Shown here piece after piece: positions 9,190-17,409 of a DNA stretch of 64,000 nt. A model generated the notes under the pieces. It made no database searches. It worked only from the letters and a program-made list of their open reading frames with translations, and had not been told where the DNA came from. The position numbers and the translations under genes are program-made. Location of the stretch: assembly GCA_016708765.1 (NCBI GenBank), contig JADJFD010000001.1, positions 620,001 through 684,000 of the forward strand, given 5' to 3'. The DNA is from Chitinophagaceae bacterium. Lineage in GTDB: Bacteria > Bacteroidota > Bacteroidia > Chitinophagales > Chitinophagaceae. How positions within the stretch are numbered: the stretch's first letter is position 1; each line of letters begins with the position of its first letter.

Positions 9190-9228
9190 AGTCTTTGTCA
9201 TTCCGAGGAACGAGGAATCGCAAAGACT
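9190..9228. repeat. REP-like palindrome
   Basis: Inverted repeat: AGTCTTTG (9190-9197), two unpaired bases, ATTCC (9200-9204), a 9-base loop (9205-9213), GGAAT (9214-9218), two bases, CAAAGACT (9221-9228). Thirteen base pairs match exactly. The core (TCATTCCGAGGAACGAGGAA) resembles a repeat that I recall from intergenic regions of other Bacteroidota. Confidence 0.7.
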
Positions 9229-9280
9229 TAATCTTTTCTGTTTTTTGATTTTATAGTATATTTCTCTTAACGTTATGCTG

Positions 9281-9390
9281 TTGGTCTCTTGCCTGCCTTG
9301 CTTTGTCTACACACTACTTGTCCCGCACTAAGCGGGAAGACACGACCAGCGGTGTGGAGTTTTTTGTTGAAAATCGACAATGGCGGAAAA
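9281..9390. repeat. Diverged direct repeat, copy 2
   Basis: Second copy of the repeat at 8956-9060. Its centre carries a perfect hairpin TCCCGC-ACTAA-GCGGGA (9321-9337), replaced in copy 1 by unrelated sequence of similar length. Confidence 0.65.
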
Positions 9391-9391
9391 A

Positions 9392-9934
9392 CTAAGGACG
9401 GTCATTATTTAATGCAGTTCCAACATTAATAAAAATTTTCTTCTCATGTAAAATTAATTTAAACCCCTCCCCATCTGTTCCCATAGTGGGTTTTATGGCT
9501 GGATCAATATTATACCCTTTTGTTAAAAGAAATCCGGCAACTTCCTTGGCGAAACTTTGGTTTTCAACATTACCAAGAATATATCCAAACTCTATCTCAG
9601 TGTTTTTGGACAAATTATTATCAAGCAGTATTTTATTAACTCTATTTAATAAATTCGTTTTATCATTATCATTTAATTTTCTAGGAACAATGCCAACATT
9701 ATATGTAACATAGTTATTGTTAGTTATTGTAAAAGCAGTCTGACCTCCACGTTGATCATTTGATTGAACGTTAATCTGATAGCCTGCGGTTGACAAACCA
9801 TATTTAGTAAGTAATTTCTCCAAATCATTTTTAAAATTGAGACTATCTTGTTTTGAAAGAATTTGCGAATGACTACTTAATGAAGAAAAGAAAACACTAA
9901 TTATTATTATTAATTTCTTTTGCTGTTTGGCCAC
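9392..9934 (-). CDS. Secreted protein with GGQTA motif, unknown function
   Basis: I place the start at a GTG (9932-9934), giving a 180-residue protein whose first residues (MAKQQKKLIIIISVFFSS, then LSSHSQ) form a good signal peptide; an ATG start upstream (9958) would add only an unlikely leader. This start lies 38 bases inside the preceding gene, so translational coupling is likely. The mature protein contains NVQSNDQRGGQTAF at about 55-68, matching NVTSNNQSGGQTAK near the end of the upstream product. The rest looks like an alpha/beta domain. I do not recognise a family; an alternative is that both genes are one ORF broken at the AAT repeats. Confidence 0.65.
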   Translation of the reverse strand: MAKQQKKLIIIISVFFSSLSSHSQILSKQDSLNFKNDLEKLLTKYGLSTAGYQINVQSNDQRGGQTAFTITNNNYVTYNVGIVPRKLNDNDKTNLLNRVNKILLDNNLSKNTEIEFGYILGNVENQSFAKEVAGFLLTKGYNIDPAIKPTMGTDGEGFKLILHEKKIFINVGTALNNDRP

Positions 9935-10322
9935 CTGATTGGTTATTAGACGTAACATTTGTTTGCTCATGAATATCTGTTTTCTGTTTAGAAATTGGTT
10001 TTACTACAGGAACTTCAAGATGTTTTATAAAACTATCTTTCGCCTTTATTGAGTCCTTATCTCGAACATTGCCATTAAATGTATTGTTTTCAATTTTTAT
10101 ATCACCTTTTGCATTAAAGGTATTAATTGAACCAGAGTCAACTTTTCCCTCTTTTATTCCTTGTATTTTTTCACCTGTGCTAACATTTGAATTAGTTAAC
10201 CACCAAGTAAGGACACTAGCAATTAGTAAAAATGAACCTGTAATTATTGCATTTTGTCTCAAATATTTACCACTTACATTAGCTGCTTTTTCAGCAACTG
10301 AAGTTTTTTGTGCTTTAGCCAT
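9897..10322 (-). CDS. Single-pass membrane protein with GGQTA motif
   Basis: A 141-residue protein with a basic N-terminus (MAKAQKTSVAEKAANVSGKY), one transmembrane segment (about residues 27-45, ending WWLTNS) and a polar, presumably exported tail rich in Asn, Lys and Asp. Near its C-terminus is SNNQSGGQTAKEINNNN. The next gene (to 9392) overlaps it by 38 bases and repeats the motif, so the two products probably work together. It lies downstream of dnaK on the same strand. No known family is recognised. Confidence 0.65.
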   Translation of the reverse strand: MAKAQKTSVAEKAANVSGKYLRQNAIITGSFLLIASVLTWWLTNSNVSTGEKIQGIKEGKVDSGSINTFNAKGDIKIENNTFNGNVRDKDSIKAKDSFIKHLEVPVVKPISKQKTDIHEQTNVTSNNQSGGQTAKEINNNN

Positions 10323-10340
10323 ATTTCAATTTTAAAGACG

Positions 10341-10368
10341 AAGACCCCTGCATTTCTACAAGGGTCTT
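10341..10368 (-). terminator. Hairpin downstream of dnaK
   Basis: Arms AAGACCC (10341-10347) and GGGTCTT (10362-10368) between the dnaK stop and the next start. There is no strong T run, so it may attenuate rather than terminate. Confidence 0.45.
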
Positions 10369-10392
10369 ATCGTTATCAGTTATTCATTTTTT

Positions 10393-12313
10393 TTACTTCA
10401 CTTCTTCATACGGCACATCCGTTACATCATCTCCACCAGCTGTTGCATCGGCAGTTTGTTGTCCTGCATCAGCATTAGGTTGTCCTTCGGCTCCAGGTGC
10501 ACCACCTTCCTGTGTGTTCTTATACATATCCTCACTGGCGGCTGTCCATGCAGCATTTAGTTCTGTCATTGCAGTATCTATGGCTGCAAGGTCTTGTGCT
10601 TTATGTGCTTCTTTTAATTTTTCTGCTGCTGTTTCAATAGCTGTTTTCTTTTCAGCAGGAATTTTTTCGCCGTATTCTTTTAGTTGTTTTTCTGTCTGGA
10701 AGATAAGGCTGTCTGCCTGGTTCATCTTCTCCACTTTTTCTTTTTCTACTTTATCGCTTTCTTCATTGGCTTTTGCTTCGGCTTTCATTTTCTCCACTTC
10801 TTCTTTGCTTAAGCCGCTGCCTGCTTCAATATGTATCTTCTGTTCTTTACCTGTGCCTTTATCTTTTGCGGTAACATGTAAGATACCGTTGGCATCTATA
10901 TCAAATATTACTTCGATCTGCGGAACACCACGAGGCGCCGGTGGAATATTATCAAGGTTGAAAGTACCAAGGCTCTTGTTGTCCTTACTCATACTTCTTT
11001 CGCCTTGCAATACATGTATCTGCACACCCGGCTGGTTATCGCTGGCGGTAGAGAACACTTCTGATTTCTTCGTTGGTATCGTAGTGTTAGAAGGAATCAA
11101 CGGTGTCATTACTCCACCCATTGTTTCAATACCTAATGATAAAGGTGTAACGTCCAATAACAATACATCTTTAATATCACCCGTCATTACTGCACCTTGT
11201 ATGGCTGCACCTACAGCAACAACTTCATCCGGATTAACACCACGGTTTGGTTTTTTGCCAAAGTACTTTTCTACAATCTCCAATACTTTTGGAATACGGC
11301 TGCTACCTCCTACCATTATCACTTCATCAATTTGTGAAGTGGATAAGCCAGCGTCTTTCATGGCTACTTCGCAAGGCTTTAAGCAACGGCTGAATAAACT
11401 ATCAGCCAGGCTTTCAAATTTTGCACGGCTTAATTTTTTAACCAAGTGCTTCGGCACTCCATCAACTGCTGTGATGTATGGAAGATTGATCTCTGTTTCT
11501 GAAGAAGAACTCAATTCCACTTTTGCTTTCTCTGAAGCTTCTTTCAAACGCTGCAACGCCATTGGGTCTTTGCGCAAATCAATTGCTTCGTCTTTTTTAA
11601 ATTCATCAGCCAGCCAATCCATGATCACTTTATCAAAGTCATCACCACCCAAGTGTGTATCACCGTTGGTAGATTTTACTTCGAATACACCATCGCCCAA
11701 TTCAAGTACGGAGATATCAAACGTACCACCACCTAAATCGAACACTGCAATTTTTTGGTCTTTGCTTTCCTTTATCCAAACCATACGCCAATGCGGCTGC
11801 GGTTGGTTCGTTCACAATTCTTTTTACAGTAAGTCCAGCAATTTCGCCAGCTTCTTTAGTAGCTTGACGCTGCGAATCGTTGAAGTATGCAGGCACAGTA
11901 ATTACCGCTTCTGTTACTTCATGCCCAAGATAATCTTCGGCAGTTTTTTTCATTTTTTGCAGCACCATCGCACTGATTTCCTGTGGCGTATATAATCTGC
12001 CATCTATGTCAATACGAACGGTATTATTGTCACCTTTTGCTACTTTATAGCTCCAATGGCTTATTTCCTCGGTTACTTCGTCAAACTGACGACCCATGAA
12101 ACGCTTTACTGAAGCGATGGTATTTTGCGGGTTGGTGATAGCCTGTCTTTTGGCAGGATCTCCCACTTTACGTTCGCCATTTTTAAGAAAAGCCACAATG
12201 GACGGGGTTGTACGGCGACCCTCGTCGTTGGCAATTACCACTGGCTCGCCATTTTCCATTACAGCAACGCAGCTATTGGTGGTACCTAAGTCTATTCCTA
12301 TTATTTTTCCCAT
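10393..12313 (-). CDS. dnaK: Chaperone protein DnaK (Hsp70), interrupted by a +1 frameshift
   Basis: Hsp70 chaperone that binds unfolded peptides in an ATP-dependent cycle with DnaJ and GrpE. Start at the ATG 12311-12313 (MGKIIGIDLGTTNSCVAV). The first 190 or so residues reach NEPTAAALAYGLDK, then the frame breaks; the rest resumes in another frame at KDQKIAVFDLGGGTFDISVL. Removing one base within 11764-11773 (minus strand AAAGGAAAGC) restores a 639-residue protein of the normal DnaK length. Nucleotide-binding motifs (DLGTTNS, FDLGGGTFD, VGGSSRIPKV), the substrate-binding domain and a Gly/Ala/Gln-rich tail ending DDVTDVPYEEVK are all present. The lesion in such a conserved gene suggests sequence error. 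No dnaJ or grpE is next to it. Confidence 0.93.
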
Positions 12314-12386
12314 GTCTTTAATTTTTAATGATTCGCTATAAATAGTCAATCATTATGCCGATGGGGGGAAAAGTGCAAAAATGGCA

Positions 12387-12419
12387 GACCTCACCCCGAT
12401 CCTCTCCTGAAAAAGAGGG
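12387..12419. repeat. CCTCACCCC-type intergenic repeat
   Basis: A short element upstream of dnaK, with CCTCACCCCGATCCTCTCC followed by TGAAAAAGAGGGC; CCTCT and AGAGG can pair. It is GC-rich compared with its surroundings and resembles a widespread intergenic repeat type. Confidence 0.45.
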
Positions 12420-12552
12420 CCACCGGGACGCAGCCCTAACTTTGCAAATAGGCTTAATTATTTGGAAAATTCACTCAATAAAAGGTAAATCTTGATTTAA
12501 TTGGTGGTTTTCATTTACTTACCGATAATTCAGGATTCGGTTCGTTGGGCAT

Positions 12553-13254
12553 CTATTTCATGTTCTTGATAATATCTTCTTTTGTGTCGTTAATTTTTTT
12601 CATGAGATTAGAAAGGGTTTCCATCATTTTACTACGTCTGTCCATATACATCTGTAATCTTATTTGATCTAGCTCACTCATTTCATTCAGAGAATTAAGA
12701 TCAGTTTTCATTTGTTCAATCATTGCATTAATCTCAGCTTTTGTAGGGCTTTTTTTAGACGCAACTGATCGAACCAATCTTACCGTATCAAGGTTTTGTT
12801 TTTTTTGTATAGCAATGGTTTTGCTTCTTGATAGTTTAAAGGAATCCAATTGAGCAGAAGACATTGCTTTTTGTTGTTGCATTTTTGCTAACAACTCCCT
12901 TTGTTCTTTCTTTTGTTCATTGATGGATTTTACTCCGGCCATTATTGCTTTTAAATCTTCCTGAGCACTTTTAGATGCCTCCATTAAAATGAAGAAGGTT
13001 ATTGCTTCAATGTCGCCGTTATTCATCTTCATAATCCTCACATAATCTGTAGCCATTTTTTTTGCTGCACTATCTGGGAAGTTTCTAATATGCATTTTCA
13101 ATCCAAAAGCTTTAATTGATCTGACATGGCTGGGATTGATTTCTGACATAGCTTTTTTAAAAAATGCTTCTGCTTCGGGAGAAGGTTTGTCCTGTGCGGT
13201 AGCAAATGAAATGGCAAAAAGGAAAAGAAAACTACTTACAAGTATTGATTTCAT
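12553..13254 (-). CDS. Secreted helical protein, tandem paralogue 1
   Basis: A 233-residue protein with signal peptide (MKSILVSSFLFLFAISFATAQ). It is a paralogue of the next two genes: the N-terminal block KPSPEAEAFFKKAMSEINPSH and the C-terminal block RLQMYMDRRSKMMETLSN...DIIKNMK recur in both. The middle is rich in Lys, Gln, Glu and Ser and predicted helical or coiled-coil. All three end in an I(I)(K/Q)N(M/L)K motif. I do not recognise a named family. A duplicated leader sequence precedes this gene and paralogue 2. Confidence 0.75.
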   Translation of the reverse strand: MKSILVSSFLFLFAISFATAQDKPSPEAEAFFKKAMSEINPSHVRSIKAFGLKMHIRNFPDSAAKKMATDYVRIMKMNNGDIEAITFFILMEASKSAQEDLKAIMAGVKSINEQKKEQRELLAKMQQQKAMSSAQLDSFKLSRSKTIAIQKKQNLDTVRLVRSVASKKSPTKAEINAMIEQMKTDLNSLNEMSELDQIRLQMYMDRRSKMMETLSNLMKKINDTKEDIIKNMK

Positions 13255-13350
13255 GGTTTAAGGTTTAGGTATTTAAAGTTCTGACTTTTGGGGAACAAAA
13301 AGAATTTTTTGCAGGTCTATATTGCCACAGAGGCACAGAAACACAAAGAA
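13251..13350. repeat. Duplicated leader, copy A (upstream of paralogue 1)
   Basis: About 100 bases that match 14108-14211 with few differences: shared blocks TCATGGTTTAAGGTTTAGGT, TTTAAAGTTC-GACTTTTGGG and TTGCCACAGAG-CACAGA. The element includes the start codon of the gene and probably its promoter and 5' leader. Confidence 0.75.
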
Positions 13351-13372
13351 GATTAAGCAATCGAATTGCTAT

Positions 13373-14110
13373 TTACTTCAGATTCTGAATTATTGCACTT
13401 GATGTGTCGCTGAATTTTTTAAAGATGTTTGAAATGGTTGATATATACTTACTATGCCTATCCATATACATTTGTAACCTGAGAGATATCTTCTCTCCCG
13501 TTTCACTCAGAGAATCAAAATCATTTTTCAATTGAAATACCTGGGCGTCTATTGCGGCTTGTGTAACTTGTTTATTCAAATTTTTAGTTTTTATCACTTT
13601 TATAGTATCCCGGTTCACAACCTTTACATGTTCGCTTTTGTTTGAATTAATTTGCGTTAGCAATAGCTTGCTTTTTTCTGAGATATGCCTAACTGAATCG
13701 AGCAGAACCGCTGTAACTGGCTTCCGTTTATCTTCTAGTCCGGCAATAGCATCCATTATTTTACCCTTTTGTTTTTTGAGAGAATCGAGTGCAGATTGCA
13801 ATTGAGCAATTTGCTTCTTTTGGTCTCCTTTGGTCAACGTAGCAGCTAATCCTATCAGAAATTCCATTTCATTTTTTGAAAACCCTTGTGATGATGTATA
13901 AACAGCAGCTTTACTTCCGATTTCATCAATTGTTAGGTTTTTTTCATTTGCTTCTTTAGCAATGTTCTTTATCCAATTCACATGTCGAACATTTATCTGC
14001 GACATTGCATTTTGATAAAATACTTCCACTTCGGGGGAAGGTTTTTCCTGCCCCAAAACAGGTGAAACTACAAGCAGGCAAATAAGGCTACTTAAAATTA
14101 TCATCTTCAT
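13373..14110 (-). CDS. Secreted helical protein, tandem paralogue 2
   Basis: A 245-residue protein with signal peptide (MKMIILSSLICLLVVSPVLGQ). It shares KPSPEVEVFYQNAMSQINVRH at the start of the mature protein and RLQMYMDRHSKYISTISN...AIIQNLK at the end with its neighbours. The central region (about 95-200) is Lys/Gln/Ser-rich and probably helical. It is the closest relative of paralogue 1. The function is unknown; secretion and the tandem arrangement suggest an envelope or extracellular role. Confidence 0.75.
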   Translation of the reverse strand: MKMIILSSLICLLVVSPVLGQEKPSPEVEVFYQNAMSQINVRHVNWIKNIAKEANEKNLTIDEIGSKAAVYTSSQGFSKNEMEFLIGLAATLTKGDQKKQIAQLQSALDSLKKQKGKIMDAIAGLEDKRKPVTAVLLDSVRHISEKSKLLLTQINSNKSEHVKVVNRDTIKVIKTKNLNKQVTQAAIDAQVFQLKNDFDSLSETGEKISLRLQMYMDRHSKYISTISNIFKKFSDTSSAIIQNLK

Positions 14111-14211
14111 GGTTTAAGGTTTAGGTGTTTAAAGTTCCGACTTTTGGGGAACAAAAAGAATTTATTGCCTGTCTATTATTGCCACAGAGACACAGAGAAA
14201 GGATAAAGAAG
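14108..14211. repeat. Duplicated leader, copy B (upstream of paralogue 2)
   Basis: Second copy of the 100-base leader described at 13251-13350. The duplication unit therefore covered gene plus upstream region. Paralogue 3 has no recognisable copy upstream. Confidence 0.75.
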
Positions 14212-14220
14212 AAAATCAGC

Positions 14221-15150
14221 TTATTTTAAGTTTTGAATGATCTTTTCCTGATGTTCAGTAACCTGATTCACCATTTTAGAAAGCATCAGCGTAATTTTTT
14301 GCTGATGTTGTTTTATTTCCAACATCTGATTCTCCTGCTGGCTTTTTGCTTCTGATAAAGCATTAATGCTCTCTTCAAGTTTTACTTTTGTAAGTGAGAA
14401 ATTAGATGCAGAATTGTTATCTACTTTTTTCTCCGAAATTTTCCGGGATTGGACTTGGGCAGTTTGTCCTCCTTCTTTGGTAGCTTCTGTTATTTCTATT
14501 GAATTACTTTTGATGAGTAGGTTGATAGAATCCAATTGTGCATCATTAATCTGATAACTGCTATCGATGAGCATTTCCCGGGCTATTATTAAACTAGTTT
14601 TTTTATCGTTGATGGTCAGTGCTTGTTTGTTATACACACTGTATGCCTTACTCTCCAGCATAAATGCTTCTCTAAGCAATAAAACCTGTAACCCTTCAAT
14701 AGCATTTTCACTTAAACCTTCATTTTTTCCATAATACCTCGCCATTACTTTAAAAGCCAGGTCATCCATTTTTTCTACAAATATTTTTTTTGCATTCTGT
14801 TTTACCCATACAACATGTTTTGCATTTATCTGGCTCATTGCTGAAGTATAAAAAGCCTCGGCCTTTGCATGAACAGTTGCGGCAGACATTTCGCTTAATT
14901 TGGCACTGCTGCTTTCACCTTTGGCTTGCTTCTCCAGCATCTTCAATATATCAGCCTCCTGTTTGGCCTTGGCTTTCGCCTCTGCATCGGCTTTTTCCTT
15001 GGCAGCCTTTTCAGCTTTCTCCTGTGCTTCTTTCTCCGCTTTTAATTGTTCCTTAGATGGCGGTTTAGGTGGTGGTGCAATTTGTGCAAAAGCAGGACCT
15101 GAAAGAGCCGCTAAAACAAATAATAGTAGTATTTTTCTTTTTAGAATCAT
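14221..15150 (-). CDS. Secreted helical protein, tandem paralogue 3 (longest)
   Basis: A 309-residue protein starting at ATG 15148-15150 (MILKRKILLLFVLAALSGPAFAQ), with a typical signal peptide; an in-frame ATG at 15177 is an alternative. After cleavage comes a proline-rich stretch (IAPPPKPPSKEQ), then an Ala/Lys/Glu-rich helix of about 45 residues, then the family block AEAFYTSAMSQINAKHVVWVK. The end of the protein matches the neighbours (EKIIQNLK). It contains EGGQTAQVQ at about 245, echoing the GGQTA motif of 9392-10322. The function is unknown. Confidence 0.75.
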   Translation of the reverse strand: MILKRKILLLFVLAALSGPAFAQIAPPPKPPSKEQLKAEKEAQEKAEKAAKEKADAEAKAKAKQEADILKMLEKQAKGESSSAKLSEMSAATVHAKAEAFYTSAMSQINAKHVVWVKQNAKKIFVEKMDDLAFKVMARYYGKNEGLSENAIEGLQVLLLREAFMLESKAYSVYNKQALTINDKKTSLIIAREMLIDSSYQINDAQLDSINLLIKSNSIEITEATKEGGQTAQVQSRKISEKKVDNNSASNFSLTKVKLEESINALSEAKSQQENQMLEIKQHQQKITLMLSKMVNQVTEHQEKIIQNLK

Positions 15151-15221
15151 CGATGTTTTACAATTGATTTTATTCATTACAAATCTACTAAACACAGGTG
15201 GTAGTTGCTAAAAAATAGTTT

Positions 15222-15895
15222 ATGCCAAATACAATTGCAGACAAGTTGAAGATAAAAGCAAAGGAAACGTTGCTTACACTTAATGCTCCGGCTAATTTTA
15301 AAAAGAAACTAACCGGATTAACTGCGAATGCAAAGATTGTAACGGCAGGTAAAGACCCAATACCTATCGAGTACAACCAGATACATTGGTTTGTACTCAA
15401 CAAGGCGCAGCTCGAAAAAGAAATGAGCAAAGTAATGAAGCTGGTAAAACCCGAAGTAATTGTTTGGATATATTATCCAAAAGGCACATCCAAAATACAG
15501 ACCGACCTTACAAGAGATAAAGGCTGGGATTGCCTGATGGCAGAAACTGATAAACTGAAATGGATCAATCTTATTTCATTTGACGACACCTGGTCTGTTT
15601 TTGGTTTCCGGCCAAAGACAGATGCTGATAAAAAGAAAGAAGCCAACCCTGTTGAAAGAGAAATTTTTAATTGGGTAAACTCAAAAACAAAAGAAGTAAG
15701 ATTGCCTGATGAGTTAACATCTGCTTTAAAGAAAAATAAAAAGCTATCCGATTATTTTCACTCATTGGCCTTCTCCCATAAAAAAGAATACATTGAATGG
15801 ATAGTAACAGCGAAAAAAGAAGAAACAAAAATAAAGAGAGTAGAAGGAACGATGGAGAGGTTGGAGAAAAATGGAAGAACCCTAACAATAACTGA
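15222..15895 (+). CDS. YdeI/OmdA-like protein, interrupted near its 3' end
   Basis: Cytoplasmic protein of 224 residues after adding one A to the run of five at 15867-15871; the frame then ends LEKKWKNPNNN with TGA at 15893-15895. Without it the frame runs on to 16025 and overlaps the next gene. N-terminal half (residues 1-125) resembles the DUF3052-like part seen in YdeI/OmpD-associated proteins; the C-terminal part FHSLAFSHKKEYIEWIVTAK followed by KKEETKIKRVEGTMERL is the OmdA/bacteriocin-protection signature. The biochemical role of this family is not settled. Confidence 0.75.
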
Positions 15896-15954
15896 TAAAA
15901 TATCTTCACATTACATTATCCTTTCATTTATTATTTTTACAGCTAATAACTGCC

Positions 15955-17409
15955 ATGAAAGGAAAATATTATTTATTGGTTCTAGGTTTAATTGCCTCGC
16001 TTTGTTCTTGTTCTCAAAAAGTTAGTCCGAGCTCACAAAAAATAAATCCGGCCAACCCCGATCTTTCTCCCGGCAATTTTTTATTGGATTCATTACCCGA
16101 ATCGGAAATTAATATCCCCATACAAATTAACCTGAAACCGATGTACACCATGGCGGACAAAAGTGTGGATACGGTTTTTAATTCTCCAGGTTATCCCGAC
16201 AAATGGATACAAGATGGCTGCGATTCTAGATTCAAATATGAATTTCGCCGTAGTCCGTTAAAGATAACTGGTGCAGGAAGTTCACTCAATATTGGTTTCA
16301 CCGGCTTTTACAGAATTATTGGTTCAACAAGAGTTTGTGTGAATGGAACTGTGCTTTCACCATGGACACCAGCCTGCTCTTGTGGTTTTGGCAAAGAACC
16401 CGAACGAAGAGTGGATGTTTCTTTTTCTAACTCATTAACAGTATCTCCAGATTACAAAGTAAAATTATCGGTAAAAAGAAATGAACCAAAGCCATTGGAT
16501 AAATGTGAAGTTTGTTTTTGGGGGCAAGACATTACCAAACAGGTAATAAAAGGATTGTCAGAAGAATTGGATGCCTCTAAAAAGGAAATGGAAAAAACTT
16601 ATGGCTCGGTTGATTTGAAACCCTACTTCAAACAAGTGTGGGACAGGCTTAACCTGAATTATAATCTTTACAACTTAGGATGGCTACAGATCAATCCGCA
16701 AAAATTCCGCATCAATAATTTATTCATCAATAAAGATTCGCTGAATGTGTTTCTTGGCCTTACTGCAAAACCTGTTATCAGTTTTGAAAAGCCAACGGAT
16801 AAAATTTCGACGATGCCAAACCTCGGTGGTTTTAGTAAACAACAGGGCTTTTCCATTTTTTTAGATGCCAAATTGAATTATGATTCGCTAGGTGGGATTA
16901 TGAACAGTCAGATAAAAGGAAAAGAATTTAACTTCAAAAAAGGATTTATAAAAAAGAAATTTGTTATTGAAGATTGCAGCATTTATGGTGGCGGATTTGA
17001 TAAAATGGTTATTAAAGTAGTGTTCTCCGGCACCAATGATGGTGTGGTTTATCTTACAGGGAAGCCAGTGTATGATGATGATAAAAAAGTAATTGAAATA
17101 GCAGATATTGATTTCGATATCAAGTCAAAGAATATTTTATTAGGATCTGCCGATTGGTTGTTCGATAAAAAGATAACTAAGGAAATAAGCAAGTATGCCC
17201 GTTTCGAATTGAAGGCTTATATAGACTCTGCCAAAATCAACATCAATCAGCAATTAAATCAGGAATTGATGCCGGGTATCCGTAGTGCAGGAAATATTAA
17301 AGATATAAAACTGATCAAAGTGTTTCCAATGCAAGAGCATTTAGTAATACGTAGCAACTGTACGGGAAATCTGGCAGTAAAGGTAGAGTCTATTGATTTT
17401 ACTCTTTAG
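15955..17409 (+). CDS. DUF4403 family lipoprotein
   Basis: A 484-residue protein with a lipoprotein signal peptide (MKGKYYLLVLGLIASLCSC), so probably anchored in the outer membrane. The body, with repeated beta-strand patterns and blocks such as SPLKITGAGSSLNIGFTGFY and IHxxxxG-like turns, fits DUF4403, a family of all-beta proteins thought to be related to lipid-binding or tubular (BPI-like) folds. Its 3' end overlaps the convergent GtrA gene by 11 bases. The function is unknown. Confidence 0.75.
   Translation: MKGKYYLLVLGLIASLCSCSQKVSPSSQKINPANPDLSPGNFLLDSLPESEINIPIQINLKPMYTMADKSVDTVFNSPGYPDKWIQDGCDSRFKYEFRRSPLKITGAGSSLNIGFTGFYRIIGSTRVCVNGTVLSPWTPACSCGFGKEPERRVDVSFSNSLTVSPDYKVKLSVKRNEPKPLDKCEVCFWGQDITKQVIKGLSEELDASKKEMEKTYGSVDLKPYFKQVWDRLNLNYNLYNLGWLQINPQKFRINNLFINKDSLNVFLGLTAKPVISFEKPTDKISTMPNLGGFSKQQGFSIFLDAKLNYDSLGGIMNSQIKGKEFNFKKGFIKKKFVIEDCSIYGGGFDKMVIKVVFSGTNDGVVYLTGKPVYDDDKKVIEIADIDFDIKSKNILLGSADWLFDKKITKEISKYARFELKAYIDSAKININQQLNQELMPGIRSAGNIKDIKLIKVFPMQEHLVIRSNCTGNLAVKVESIDFTL

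Larger units (their letters stand above)
8946..9391. other. Gene-free stretch with intergenic repeats
   Basis: 446 bases between convergent genes with no plausible ORF. It holds two diverged direct repeat copies (about 8956-9060 and 9281-9390) and, between them, a long hairpin (9190-9228). These are described separately. Confidence 0.7.

Noticed and set aside
10514..11995. A 493-codon plus-strand frame antisense to dnaK
   Set aside because: It is a shadow of the dnaK codon pattern, has no recognisable domain, and lies entirely on the opposite strand of an unmistakable gene.
15896..16025. Long C-terminal extension of the YdeI-like gene
   Set aside because: It overlaps the DUF4403 lipoprotein signal peptide and disappears when one A is added at 15867-15871, which gives a natural end.
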